Assembly: GCF_003390375.1 (NCBI RefSeq)
Contig: NZ_QUOT01000001.1
Location: 2,542,001 to 2,606,000 of the forward strand
Direction of reading: 5' to 3'
DNA length: 64,000 nt
From: Thalassotalea euphylliae
Lineage (GTDB): Bacteria > Pseudomonadota > Gammaproteobacteria > Enterobacterales > Alteromonadaceae
The notes beneath the pieces were generated by a model that was given only the letters and a program-made list of their open reading frames with translations, was not told the origin of the DNA and searched no databases. The translations under genes and the position numbers were made by a program. Positions 34,136-43,471 of this stretch are shown here, one piece after another. Position 1 is the stretch's first letter. Each line of letters begins with the position of its first letter.

Positions 34136-35521
34136 ATGAGTACAGGTAAAGTCGTCCAAATCATTGGCGCAGTTGTGGATGTAGAATTCCCACAAGATGC
34201 TGTACCTCAGGTATATGACGCGTTAACAGTAACTGAAGGTGACCTTTCAGGCTTAGTACTAGAAGTACAACAGCAATTAGGCGGTGGCGTAGTACGTGCA
34301 ATCGCTATGGGTTCATCTGACGGTTTGCGTCGTGGTCTGAACGTAGAAAACACAGGTAATAACATCCAAGTTCCAGTAGGTACTGCAACTTTGGGTCGTA
34401 TTATGAACGTATTGGGTGAGCCAATTGATGAAGCTGGTCCAATCGGTGAAGAAGAAAGATGGTCTATCCACCGTGAAGCGCCTTCATACGAAGAGCAAGC
34501 AGCGGCTAACGAATTGTTAGAGACTGGTATCAAAGTAATCGACTTAGTATGTCCATTTGCTAAGGGTGGTAAAGTTGGTTTATTCGGTGGTGCTGGTGTT
34601 GGTAAAACCGTAAACATGATGGAACTTATCCGTAACATCGCGATCGAGCACAGTGGTTACTCAGTATTCGCTGGTGTTGGTGAGCGTACTCGTGAGGGTA
34701 ACGATTTCTACCATGAAATGAACGATTCAAACGTACTTGATAAAGTATCGCTTGTATACGGTCAAATGAATGAGCCACCGGGTAACCGTCTTCGTGTTGC
34801 GATGACCGGTCTTACCATGGCTGAGAAATTCCGTGACGAAGGTCGTGACGTATTATTCTTCGTTGATAACATTTACCGTTACACACTAGCGGGTACAGAG
34901 GTATCAGCACTTCTAGGTCGTATGCCATCAGCGGTAGGTTACCAACCGACACTTGCTGAAGAAATGGGTGTACTACAAGAGCGTATTACGTCAACTAAGC
35001 AAGGTTCAATCACTTCAATCCAAGCGGTATACGTACCTGCGGATGACTTGACTGACCCGAGCCCTGCAACAACGTTCGCTCACTTAGATGCAACAGTTGT
35101 ACTTTCTCGTGATATCGCTGCACAAGGTATCTACCCAGCTATCGATCCACTTGACTCTTCATCGCGTCAATTAGATCCATTAGTAGTAGGTAACGAGCAC
35201 TACGAAATTGCACGTGGCGTTCAAACGACACTACAACGTTACAAAGAACTTAAAGATATCATCGCAATCTTAGGTATGGACGAGCTTTCTGAAGAAGATA
35301 AGCAAACTGTTGACCGTGCTCGTAAGATCCAGCGTTTCTTATCTCAACCGTTCTTCGTTGCTGAGGTATTCACGGGTTCTCCTGGTAAGTATGTATCACT
35401 TAAAGACACAATTGCTGGCTTTAAAGGCATTCTTGCTGGTGAATACGATGACTTACCAGAGCAAGCGTTCTACATGGTTGGTTCAATCGAAGAAGCTGTA
35501 GAGAAAGCTAAATCAATGTAA
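34136..35521 (+). CDS. atpD: F0F1 ATP synthase subunit beta
   Basis: Catalytic subunit of F1. 461 residues (460 in E. coli). Walker A GGAGVGKTVNMMELI, the catalytic glutamate in GVGERTREGNDFY, Walker B DVLFFVDNIYRYT and PAVGYQPTLAEEMG. 58 bases after atpG. The upstream leader contains an AAAAAGTAAATAAG run and AGAGGAT as the ribosome binding site. Confidence 0.98.
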   Translation: MSTGKVVQIIGAVVDVEFPQDAVPQVYDALTVTEGDLSGLVLEVQQQLGGGVVRAIAMGSSDGLRRGLNVENTGNNIQVPVGTATLGRIMNVLGEPIDEAGPIGEEERWSIHREAPSYEEQAAANELLETGIKVIDLVCPFAKGGKVGLFGGAGVGKTVNMMELIRNIAIEHSGYSVFAGVGERTREGNDFYHEMNDSNVLDKVSLVYGQMNEPPGNRLRVAMTGLTMAEKFRDEGRDVLFFVDNIYRYTLAGTEVSALLGRMPSAVGYQPTLAEEMGVLQERITSTKQGSITSIQAVYVPADDLTDPSPATTFAHLDATVVLSRDIAAQGIYPAIDPLDSSSRQLDPLVVGNEHYEIARGVQTTLQRYKELKDIIAILGMDELSEEDKQTVDRARKIQRFLSQPFFVAEVFTGSPGKYVSLKDTIAGFKGILAGEYDDLPEQAFYMVGSIEEAVEKAKSM

Positions 35522-35576
35522 GGTGTTTAGCCGCTAGCTCTTGAGGCAAAGCGGCTAATCGTTAGGAGGTCAAACA

Positions 35577-35999
35577 ATGGCAGCAATGACTGTAAATTTG
35601 AATGTAGTAAGTGCCGAAGAAGCGTTGTTTTCTGGTCGCATTGAATCATTACAAATCACTGGTAGTGAAGGTGAATTGGGTATTATGCCTGGTCACGCAC
35701 CTTTACTGACCTCACTAAAACCTGGCATGGCTCGCATCGTGAAACAACACGGTGAAGAAGAAGTGATTTACCTTTCAGGCGGTATGCTAGAGGTTCAACC
35801 GAATAGCGTTACTGTTTTGGCTGACGTGGCAACACGTGCCGACGACTTAGATGAGCAAGCGGCAGAGCAAGCTAAACAACGTGCTGAAGCGAGTTTAAAT
35901 ACTCAAAGTGGCGACGTTAACTATGCGGAAGCTGCTTCTGAGCTAGCACGCGCTGTTGCTCAACTTCGCGTTATTCAAGCGGCCAAGAAAAAGCTATAA
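35577..35999 (+). CDS. atpC: F0F1 ATP synthase subunit epsilon
   Basis: Rotor subunit that can inhibit ATP hydrolysis. 140 residues (139 in E. coli). An N-terminal beta-sandwich with GSEGELGIMPGHAPLLTSLKPG and a two-helix C-terminus. A strong TAGGAGGT site precedes the ATG. Last gene of the atp operon. Confidence 0.97.
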   Translation: MAAMTVNLNVVSAEEALFSGRIESLQITGSEGELGIMPGHAPLLTSLKPGMARIVKQHGEEEVIYLSGGMLEVQPNSVTVLADVATRADDLDEQAAEQAKQRAEASLNTQSGDVNYAEAASELARAVAQLRVIQAAKKKL

Positions 36000-36022
36000 A
36001 TAGCACTAAGTTTTAGTGAACA

Positions 36023-36060
36023 AAAACGACTTATTACTCTGTAATAGGTCGTTTTTTTTC
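36023..36060 (+). terminator. atp operon terminator
   Basis: AAAACGACTTATTAC pairs with GTAATAGGTCGTTTT around a 3-base loop (one G-T pair), followed by eight T residues. Confidence 0.92.
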
Positions 36061-36198
36061 TGTAAAAATTGATCTACTACAAGGCGAATTCTCGCGCTTT
36101 GTTCTAAAATTTTTAAAAATGCCATTCTTTACATTCACCAATAATAAACTTTTGGAGCTGGTGTTGGGTGTGCTCAAATCTATTAATATTCTGCGTTC

Positions 36199-36819
36199 AT
36201 GTCCTCTAAACTGATTAATTACTTTGTCACTACTGCGCTGATAGCTGCAAAGCTCGACAATGCGAATAAGATAGCAAAACAACTATTGCTCACCGCCAGT
36301 AATGCGCGAGCTGTTGCATTGCGGGCTGGTGATAGTGCCGCTGGTTTTAAGCCTCTGACTGATTTTATCGATCAACTGGCACGCGTCACGATAGCCTCTT
36401 CTAAGCAAATAAATGTGCTCGCTACTCAGCTCAGCCGAGTGTCAGCTAACAAGATGCGCACGGATAACGCTATTTGCCACTTTGAGCGCGCAGATCGCAT
36501 TGCTACGGATTATGCCTATGTTGAGAGTTTATCTCCTGCTTATGGACGTATTAAGCGCTCAGAACTGGCGTTAAATAACAAATATGTGGGTGAAATATTT
36601 CGACTTAATGACGCACTAGATGAGCTTGCGAGAGAACTTCGCACTGCGGTTATCTTAGCAACCTTATCACGTGTTGAAGCGTCGCAAGCAGCATTGTTAT
36701 ATCAAGAATCCTTAAATGGCGTTGCCGACAATGTGGAGTTGTCTGCTCAACAGATAAAAACCTTAATTGAAGAAGCTAAAAAGTTAGCTCAAGAGTTACA
36801 CCAAGATGCAAACGTATAA
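36199..36819 (+). CDS. Cytoplasmic chemoreceptor-like helical protein
   Basis: 206 residues, almost all helical and rich in alanine, with no membrane segment. The style (ARVTIASSKQINVLATQLSR, later LSAQQIKTLIEEAKKLAQEL) resembles the helical hairpin of methyl-accepting chemotaxis proteins, but no clear CheA/CheW-binding tip is seen. It overlaps the start of the ODP-like gene by 14 bases, so the two are one transcription unit and probably partners. Known precedents pair ODP oxygen sensors with cytoplasmic chemoreceptors (as in Treponema); the link here is inference. The ribosome binding site is weak. Function not proven. Confidence 0.6.
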   Translation: MSSKLINYFVTTALIAAKLDNANKIAKQLLLTASNARAVALRAGDSAAGFKPLTDFIDQLARVTIASSKQINVLATQLSRVSANKMRTDNAICHFERADRIATDYAYVESLSPAYGRIKRSELALNNKYVGEIFRLNDALDELARELRTAVILATLSRVEASQAALLYQESLNGVADNVELSAQQIKTLIEEAKKLAQELHQDANV

Positions 36820-37549
36820 AATTTTCGAAAGTAAACACCATCAGTGGCTGGTTTTTGGTCGCGATCCAGAAAAGCCCAATAAAATTATTGATACTAATCA
36901 GTATATGGTGGTTACAAAGAATAATGCATTACTGATGGACCCTGGGGGGATCGAGTTGTTCTCGGTGATGTTAGCTGCAATCGTTAAACATGTACCGATT
37001 GAAAAAATTACTCATTTATTTGCTTCGCATCAGGATCCTGACATCATTTCATCGCTGGGTTTGTGGGATCAAGCGTTGCCTGATGCAACGCTGCATTCTC
37101 CTTGGTTGTGGGAAGGTTTTATCCGCCACTTTGGCATGGACCATATTGAATATAGCCCGATTCCTGATGAAGGCTACCCATTGCGTATTGATGACGCCAA
37201 CTTAACGTTTATTCCTGCACATTATCTTCATTCCTCAGGTAACTTTAATGTTTACGATGAGGAAGCAAAAATTTTAATGTCTGGTGATATTGGTGCAGCC
37301 ATTGAATGCGCTGACGCACCGCTGTATGTTGAAAACTTTGACGAGCATTGCCAGAAAATGACTATGTTCCATCAACGTTGGATGCCATCTAATCGCGCCA
37401 AAAACGACTGGGTTGAACGAGTTAGTAAACTTGAAATTGATATGATGTGCCCACAACATGGGCGAATTTTTAAGGGAGACGACGTTAAACGTTTTCTTGA
37501 TTGGTTCTATAAACTGGAAGTAGGAACAGCACTCGCCAACAAGACTTAA
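36806..37549 (+). CDS. ODP-like diiron oxygen-binding protein (MBL fold)
   Basis: 247 residues of metallo-beta-lactamase fold related to the oxygen-binding domain of flavodiiron proteins. Metal ligand candidates are H and D residues in FASHQDPDI, H in PAHYLHSSGNF, D in LMSGDIGAA and H in CPQHGRIF. The HQDPD form, instead of the HxExDH of flavodiiron reductases, is typical of ODP oxygen sensors used in chemotaxis. There is no flavodoxin domain, consistent with sensing and not reduction. It overlaps the chemoreceptor-like gene, supporting a joint aerotaxis or oxygen-response role. A generic MBL hydrolase remains possible. Confidence 0.72.
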   Translation: MQTYKIFESKHHQWLVFGRDPEKPNKIIDTNQYMVVTKNNALLMDPGGIELFSVMLAAIVKHVPIEKITHLFASHQDPDIISSLGLWDQALPDATLHSPWLWEGFIRHFGMDHIEYSPIPDEGYPLRIDDANLTFIPAHYLHSSGNFNVYDEEAKILMSGDIGAAIECADAPLYVENFDEHCQKMTMFHQRWMPSNRAKNDWVERVSKLEIDMMCPQHGRIFKGDDVKRFLDWFYKLEVGTALANKT

Positions 37550-37576
37550 CACTGTGTAATATAGCCTTCTTTATTT

Positions 37577-37606
37577 GAAGCGATTCAATTTAAGCATCGC
37601 TTTTTT
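37577..37606 (+). terminator. Terminator after the ODP gene
   Basis: AAGCGAT (37578-37584) pairs with ATCGCTT, followed by T residues. Confidence 0.7.
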
Positions 37607-37692
37607 GTGTTTAAAATTAAACAAAACAAAGCAAATTGATAGCTGTTTTCTATAATTAACTGCATCTCATCACTTAGCGAGCGAGCAAGGGA

Positions 37693-38274
37693 ATGATGTC
37701 GATTAAAACACTAGCAGTTGGCACTGTGCTGATTATCGCTACTTTAACAAGTGATAAAGTCGGTGCTGACGAAATCAAAGAAGCTATCGATAGCGCATTA
37801 AATCATTACCAGAAAGGTGAATATAAAGACGCTATATCTCAACTGCAATATGCCACTTCTCTATTACAGCAGCAAAAAGCAGACAATATCGTTAATATTT
37901 TCCCTGAGCCATTGTCAGGCTGGCAAGCAGATCAAGCTGAATCACAAATAGCGGGCGCTATGATGATGGGTGGTGGCATTTCCGCGAACCGTAGGTATAC
38001 CAAAGATAATCAGTCAATCGAGATAGAACTTATGGTGGATTCGCCAATGCTGCAGACTATGTTGGCGATGTTTAACAATCCTGCCATGATCACCATGAGT
38101 GGTAAGCGTTTAACTAAGATTAATGGCAACAATGCTATGTATGATCAAAATGGCAATAACATCGAACTTATCTTTGTGGTTAACAATAATGCATTGTTTA
38201 CGCTGCGTGGCCGCAATACCAGCAAGCAAGATGTTGAGGCTTATGCAAAAGCAATAAAAATCGATCAGTTATGA
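37693..38274 (+). CDS. Predicted periplasmic protein of unknown function
   Basis: 193 residues. A cleavable signal (SIKTLAVGTVLIIATLTSDKVGADE) leads into a helical segment HYQKGEYKDAISQLQYATSLL that resembles a single TPR-like repeat. A beta-rich part with GAMMMGGGISANRRYTK and a methionine-rich MVDSPMLQTMLAMFNNPAMI follows. I know no named family with confidence. The start may be either of two adjacent ATG codons. It stands alone between the ODP terminator and glmU. Confidence 0.65.
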   Translation: MMSIKTLAVGTVLIIATLTSDKVGADEIKEAIDSALNHYQKGEYKDAISQLQYATSLLQQQKADNIVNIFPEPLSGWQADQAESQIAGAMMMGGGISANRRYTKDNQSIEIELMVDSPMLQTMLAMFNNPAMITMSGKRLTKINGNNAMYDQNGNNIELIFVVNNNALFTLRGRNTSKQDVEAYAKAIKIDQL

Positions 38275-38405
38275 TTATTCGCTAGCCGTTCGACGCAAAA
38301 CACCACTATCACATTTACTTAACAGTTTATCGCTACCACTTGGAGTAAAACTCAGTACAATAGCGGCAGTCTTATTTAGTTCGCTTTAACATTAATGGAT
38401 TAATC

Positions 38406-39779
38406 ATGTCTCTTTCTGTTGTAATTTTAGCTGCGGGTAAAGGTACCCGTATGCGCTCTTCTCTACCCAAAGTGTTACACCCCGTTGCTCATAAACCTAT
38501 GGTGGGTCACGTCATCGATGCGGCGCGCCGTGTGAATGCCGAAAATATCTATCTGGTTTATGGTTTTGGTGGCGATGTTTTAAAGGCACAAATTTCAGGT
38601 GATGATCTTACCTTTGTTGAACAGAAAGAGCAGTTAGGTACTGGTCATGCGGTTGATATGGCCTCACCTCACCTCAAAGACGATGAAGATGTTTTAGTAC
38701 TTTACGGTGATGTCCCGCTAACGAAAGTGTCAACCTTGCAGCAATTGGTCGCAGCAAAACCGGTTGAAGGTATGGCATTACTGACCGTAAAACTTTCAGA
38801 TCCGACGGGTTATGGTCGAATTATTCGTGACGGCGAATCTGGCGTTGGTGAAGTAATAGGTATCGTCGAGCAAAAAGATGCCAGCCCAGAGCAATTAACC
38901 ATTAACGAGTGTAACACTGGGATTTTATTAGCCAATGGTGGTGACTTAAAACGCTGGTTAAGCAACCTTTCCAATGACAATGCTCAAGGCGAATACTATC
39001 TAACGGATATTATCGCGATGGCTCACGGTGAAGGTAAACAAATTGCTACTGCTCACCCGGAAACTGAAATTGAAGTGGAAGGTGCAAATAATCGTGTGCA
39101 ATTAGCGGCGCTTGAGCGTGCTTATCAACAACGAAAAGCCGAGCAACTGATGATTGCTGGTGCAAGCTTACGTGACCCTGCCCGTATTGATGTGCGCGGC
39201 GAGCTATTGGTGGGGCAAGAAGTTAAAATCGATATTAACTGCATCTTTGAAGGTCAGGTAGAGCTTGCTGACGATGTCACCATTGGCGCTAACTGTATTT
39301 TAAAGAACTGCAAAATTGGTAAAGGAGCGGAAATAAAGCCAAATACCATCATCGAAGATGCCATCATTGGTGAGCTTGCTTCTGCGGGGCCTTTTGCCCG
39401 TATTCGCCCTGGCTCTGAGCTTAAACGTGACGCTCATGTTGGCAATTTTGTAGAAATGAAAAAGTCTGTGTTGGGTGAAGGTGCTAAAGCAGGTCACTTA
39501 ACGTATCTTGGCGATGCTGAAGTGGGCAGTAAAGCCAATATTGGTGCCGGCACGATTACCTGTAACTACGATGGCGTTAATAAATCGAAAACACTTATCG
39601 GTGATGGCGCTTTTATTGGCTCAAACGCCTCCTTAGTGGCGCCAGTTACTGTGGGTGAGATGGCAACAACAGCAGCAGGCTCAGTTATTGTTAAAGATGT
39701 AGATGCAAATGAGCTTGGTGTTGCTCGCGGTAAACAGCGCAATATCAAAGGCTGGCAACGTCCGACTAAAAAAGACTAA
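38406..39779 (+). CDS. glmU: Bifunctional UDP-GlcNAc pyrophosphorylase / GlcN-1-P acetyltransferase
   Basis: Makes UDP-GlcNAc, the shared precursor of peptidoglycan and LPS, from GlcN-1-P. 457 residues (456 in E. coli). The N-terminal uridyltransferase has LAAGKGTRMRSSLPKVLHP. The C-terminal left-handed beta helix has hexapeptide repeats (VTIGANCILKNCKIGKGAEI) and the acetyl-CoA region GAGTITCNYDGVNKSKT. The product of glmS, nearby, feeds the same pathway. Confidence 0.98.
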   Translation: MSLSVVILAAGKGTRMRSSLPKVLHPVAHKPMVGHVIDAARRVNAENIYLVYGFGGDVLKAQISGDDLTFVEQKEQLGTGHAVDMASPHLKDDEDVLVLYGDVPLTKVSTLQQLVAAKPVEGMALLTVKLSDPTGYGRIIRDGESGVGEVIGIVEQKDASPEQLTINECNTGILLANGGDLKRWLSNLSNDNAQGEYYLTDIIAMAHGEGKQIATAHPETEIEVEGANNRVQLAALERAYQQRKAEQLMIAGASLRDPARIDVRGELLVGQEVKIDINCIFEGQVELADDVTIGANCILKNCKIGKGAEIKPNTIIEDAIIGELASAGPFARIRPGSELKRDAHVGNFVEMKKSVLGEGAKAGHLTYLGDAEVGSKANIGAGTITCNYDGVNKSKTLIGDGAFIGSNASLVAPVTVGEMATTAAGSVIVKDVDANELGVARGKQRNIKGWQRPTKKD

Positions 39780-39817
39780 TGTTACGCCTAGTTTAAAAGG
39801 CTCAGTCTTATGTAAAC

Positions 39818-39842
39818 AAAGGGAGCATTTAGCTCCTTTTGT
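39818..39842 (+). terminator. glmU terminator (possibly bidirectional)
   Basis: AAAGGGAGC pairs with GCTCCTTTT around a 5-base loop, with T or A runs on both sides. It can also serve the converging hydrolase gene. Confidence 0.8.
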
Positions 39843-39881
39843 CGTTTAAGTACTGTTTTTTTTACTCAAATTTTTGCTCGG

Positions 39882-41222
39882 TTACTTTGCTGATTGAGCG
39901 CGATAAAATTCAATACCGGTTGCCCAACGATGCGGTATACCAGGCCAAGCCTCACTGTAGGTCTCTCGATCTAATTTCTTTTGTGTTGATGACTTTGTAG
40001 TGGGTAAGTACTCACATTTAACTTTCTTTAGATGACAATCTAGAAACGCTAAGACAAAGTGACGATTAAAACGGGTGAGTTGTTCACTACTCCAACTGGG
40101 TTCAAAGTAATGACCTAAATCTATATCGTCTTGATACGCGATTTTAGGCGCAGGGTGCGGCGCAATATTGTGTCGCGCGTTATTGTAGACCAGCAGATAA
40201 TTATCCTGCGCACTAGTTTGCTGAAAGAGCTTTTTCACGCCATATTCATAGCCTGAAATATCATCTTGATCGCCAGCAACGTATAGGCTTGGCACTGCCA
40301 GCTTGCTAAGCGCTGCTGCGCTATGTAGGTTTAGCTCTTGGCCCCAAGGCGCAAACGCGACCATAGCTTGCCAGCTGGTATCTGGTTTTTCCTCACCAGC
40401 ATTACAAAAATTAAAGGCAGGTGCTAGCGCTTTGGCTTGTTGTTCATTAAACCCTAATGCCTTTAAGCTAGCAGGTGTTACGTCATAACAGCCCCCCACC
40501 GTATTGATAGCACCATAGCCGCCCATGGAATAGCCAATAACACCGGCGCGTTTAAAATTGGCAATCTTGCTAATTTCACTTTGCTGCTGGCGGTAATGAG
40601 CCAATACAAATTGTTGATCGCGGCTGCGATGTAGCAAGGTAGAAACAAAGCCTGCTGTTGCAGCATTAACTATATCTATTTCTTTCGTGGTCGAGTCGGT
40701 ATGGTCGATACTAGCAACGACATAACCATGGCTGGCCAAGTGCTCGGCCAAATAAAACATAATAGTGCGATCGCCCGTGTAGCCATGTGAAAGTACAACG
40801 AAAGGAAAGTTACCTTGTGATAAAGGCGCAATATCGCGGTACGCGCTTCCTAGTAGTTCAAAAGGCTTGTGTAAACGTGTTACTGCCTTATAGGTCGCCC
40901 GATTACCATTGATATTTTCTTCGGCGGGATACCATAACTCTATAGTTAAAGGTCGTTCGTAAGTGCCGTCAAAATCCGTGTGATCAAATGCTGTTGTATT
41001 AACAATTTGATCAGTGATAACCCCCACAGTGTATTTTCCTGATTTTGCCAGCTCAGGCATAACACTGGGCTGGCTAGTAAATAGCTGTTCAGCATCGTCC
41101 GTTATTAATGGCTCAGCTAATGCCTTACCAAGCGTAGGATTAACGTTTGCCAGTGTTGAAAATGATAGCAATAAGCTAGAAAGTAATAACAGTAGCGCTG
41201 TGTTTGTGGATCGAATCATCAT
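39882..41222 (-). CDS. Exported alpha/beta hydrolase
   Basis: 446 residues with a signal peptide (ALLLLLSSLLLSFSTLANVNP). The alpha/beta-hydrolase fold shows the oxyanion strand FVVLSHGYTGDR, the nucleophile serine in GVIGYSMGGYGA and a candidate histidine in NNARHNIAPHP. VASIDHTDSTT and the layout resemble the PAF acetylhydrolase/dienelactone hydrolase-like group, acting in the periplasm or outside. Substrate unknown. It is convergent with glmU and stands alone. Confidence 0.78.
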   Translation of the reverse strand: MMIRSTNTALLLLLSSLLLSFSTLANVNPTLGKALAEPLITDDAEQLFTSQPSVMPELAKSGKYTVGVITDQIVNTTAFDHTDFDGTYERPLTIELWYPAEENINGNRATYKAVTRLHKPFELLGSAYRDIAPLSQGNFPFVVLSHGYTGDRTIMFYLAEHLASHGYVVASIDHTDSTTKEIDIVNAATAGFVSTLLHRSRDQQFVLAHYRQQQSEISKIANFKRAGVIGYSMGGYGAINTVGGCYDVTPASLKALGFNEQQAKALAPAFNFCNAGEEKPDTSWQAMVAFAPWGQELNLHSAAALSKLAVPSLYVAGDQDDISGYEYGVKKLFQQTSAQDNYLLVYNNARHNIAPHPAPKIAYQDDIDLGHYFEPSWSSEQLTRFNRHFVLAFLDCHLKKVKCEYLPTTKSSTQKKLDRETYSEAWPGIPHRWATGIEFYRAQSAK

Positions 41223-41327
41223 CTTTGTCGTTATTATCTTAAATTTGTAATATTAATATTACTTAATTACGAAAAATAAACCTACAAAGATTGGTTAAAA
41301 ACTAGCTAGCCACAATCTTTATTGGCG

Positions 41328-42482
41328 TTACTGATATTTTGGCTCGCGACTGGTCACTTTTTTCAAATAGTTGCGCGATTCCGCCCTTGGGTGCTTATTA
41401 GTAAGCGCCCAGTAAACGGACTTACTTCCTAACTGATTAATGCGGCTAAACGCGGTATTACGATTACTATGAAAGGTTTTCAACACATTGCCTGTACCGC
41501 CATTATAGGCAGAGATGATGGCATAATGTTTACTTTGGTTATTGGTGACCTTTTGTAAATATCTATCGTCAAGAATCGACAAATATGCAGTGCCAATATC
41601 AATATTTTGTGCCGGATTAAACAGTACTTGCTTGCTTGGTTGGCCGGGTTTACGTTTAATTTTTTGATAAACGTCACGGCCTGCAGTCGCAGGAACCACT
41701 TGCATTAGCCCGTAGGCATTAGCGTGACTCACAGCGAACGGGTTAAAGCTACTTTCCGTTTCAATAATGGCGTAAATCAGAGAAGGGGCAATCTGGTATT
41801 TTTTCGACGCTGCGATCACATAGTCGCTAAATTGGTGCTTGCGCAATTTCTGATGATCGGTAACCAAAGTGAAGTTCACTTGGTGCAGAGGCTTTTTACC
41901 TAAGCGCTTTTTGATCAGCTTTTGTTTGACTAAGTAATCAGCAAAGCGCCCTGCTCGCCATTGATAGCGAATGGGTTTGTTATCGGTATCAATAACTTGG
42001 CGATACAAAAACGGTGTAGTACCTAGTTTCGGCGCATCGCTTGAAAAAATATCGGTATTTGCGGGATCAGCAGGCGTCAGCAAGGTCGTGACAACCGCTT
42101 GTTTTAGCATTGCAAGCGGCTGCTTCGTAGCGATGGTTTCAACAGTGACTGAGCCGTTGGTGAAATCGATAATGGCTCTGGCCTGATAATCGTTACTGTA
42201 CTTTACGTACTTGCGCGTGCTTGGTAGTTTGCTATTGCCCTTTCCCCATTGCTTTTCTACAAACTGCTCCAGCTCTGCTAGCGCTTGTTTGATCTTCGCT
42301 ACGTCATATTTAATCGCCTGATGGCTTTGCTCTGCTTGCTTAGCAATAGCAGGAATATTCTCAGGATTGGTTTTAATTTGCTTGACCAGTTTTTCGACAT
42401 GGGCAGGTGAAGACAGGTTCGGTGTAACCTTGCAGCTGGTAAGTAATGTTAATAAAAAAAACGTTATAAATAGTCGAAACAT
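41328..42482 (-). CDS. mltC: Membrane-bound lytic murein transglycosylase C
   Basis: Cleaves peptidoglycan glycan strands with 1,6-anhydro ends. From the ATG at 42480-42482 the product is 384 residues with the lipobox LLTSC, so it is an outer-membrane lipoprotein (E. coli MltC 359). The N-terminal MltC domain is followed by the SLT lysozyme-like domain. The catalytic glutamate lies in IIETESSFNPFAVSHANAYG, with GLMQVVPATAG and ISAYNGGTGNV. A longer frame to 42599 would place the signal sequence internally, so the shorter start is chosen. Confidence 0.9.
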   Translation of the reverse strand: MFRLFITFFLLTLLTSCKVTPNLSSPAHVEKLVKQIKTNPENIPAIAKQAEQSHQAIKYDVAKIKQALAELEQFVEKQWGKGNSKLPSTRKYVKYSNDYQARAIIDFTNGSVTVETIATKQPLAMLKQAVVTTLLTPADPANTDIFSSDAPKLGTTPFLYRQVIDTDNKPIRYQWRAGRFADYLVKQKLIKKRLGKKPLHQVNFTLVTDHQKLRKHQFSDYVIAASKKYQIAPSLIYAIIETESSFNPFAVSHANAYGLMQVVPATAGRDVYQKIKRKPGQPSKQVLFNPAQNIDIGTAYLSILDDRYLQKVTNNQSKHYAIISAYNGGTGNVLKTFHSNRNTAFSRINQLGSKSVYWALTNKHPRAESRNYLKKVTSREPKYQ

Positions 42483-42692
42483 ATTGATTGGAAAAAAGTG
42501 GCTACGACAAAGCCCCGTTTTACCTTGGCGTTGCGTGAAAAGCCAGTAAAAGCCATATGATCTAACAAAAACATAACTTAGCGTGGGCTTTTTGAACACT
42601 TATCAATTTGACAATGTTTTGTTTGTTACTATAATTCTTTCGAAACGAAACTTATTGCTTTGTATTACTCTAATTTTATCCTTTAAAACTTT

Positions 42693-43460
42693 ATGTCCAA
42701 AAGAAATACTCAACAGCGCCGTCATATTATTATCAGTGAACTGAATAACCACGGTGAAGTTAGTGTTGATATGCTAGCAAAGCGATTTGCAACTTCAGAG
42801 GTTACGATTCGAAAGGATTTAGCCGCTTTGGAAAAAAGTGGCTTACTATTGCGCCGTTACGGTGGCGCAATCGCCCTACCGAAAGAAATTGTTGAATCGA
42901 GCTCGGCACAGCTTTCTGTGCAGAAAGCACAAATTGGCAAAGCGGCGGCAAAGCTTATTAAAGATCACTACCGCATTGTTATCGACAGCGGCCGCACGAC
43001 ATCAACTGTGGTGAATCACTTAAGTGACAAAAAAGGCTTAGTAGTGATGACCAATTCACTTAAAGTTGCTGGGCAACTAAACGAATTGGAAAATGAGCCA
43101 ACATTATTGATGACCGGTGGCACTTGGGATCCCACCTCGGAGTCATTCCAAGGGCAAGTGGCAGAGCAAGTGCTAAAGTCTTATGATTTTGATCAATTGT
43201 TTATCGGTGCCGATGGTATTGATATTGATCGCGGTACAACAACCTTTAATGAGTTAGTTGGCTTAAGCAAAACCATGGCGAGTGTCGCACGCGAAGTCAT
43301 TGTCATGGTGGAGTCGGAAAAAATCGGGCGGCGGATCCCCAATCTAGAACTTGATTGGCAACAGATAAATACGCTGATCACTGACGAGGGCTTGTCGGTG
43401 GCAGTAGAGCAAGCATTAACAGCAAAAGGCGTAAAGGTAATTTGCGCCAGCAACAATTAA
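42693..43460 (+). CDS. DeoR/GlpR-family regulator upstream of glmS
   Basis: 255 residues. The N-terminal winged helix-turn-helix is EVSVDMLAKRFATSEVTIRK followed by DLAALEKSGLLLRRYGGAI, typical of DeoR. The C-terminal sugar-phosphate-sensing domain has the DeoR signature in VIDSGRTTSTVVNHL and DQLFIGADGID. It ends 11 bases before glmS. A regulator in this place in related bacteria probably controls glmS in response to amino-sugar phosphates; the effector here is not visible. Confidence 0.9.
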   Translation: MSKRNTQQRRHIIISELNNHGEVSVDMLAKRFATSEVTIRKDLAALEKSGLLLRRYGGAIALPKEIVESSSAQLSVQKAQIGKAAAKLIKDHYRIVIDSGRTTSTVVNHLSDKKGLVVMTNSLKVAGQLNELENEPTLLMTGGTWDPTSESFQGQVAEQVLKSYDFDQLFIGADGIDIDRGTTTFNELVGLSKTMASVAREVIVMVESEKIGRRIPNLELDWQQINTLITDEGLSVAVEQALTAKGVKVICASNN

Positions 43461-43471
43461 GGATATTAAAT

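Noticed and set aside
42483..42599. N-terminal extension of mltC
   Set aside because: It would place the lipoprotein signal and lipobox more than 40 residues inside the protein.
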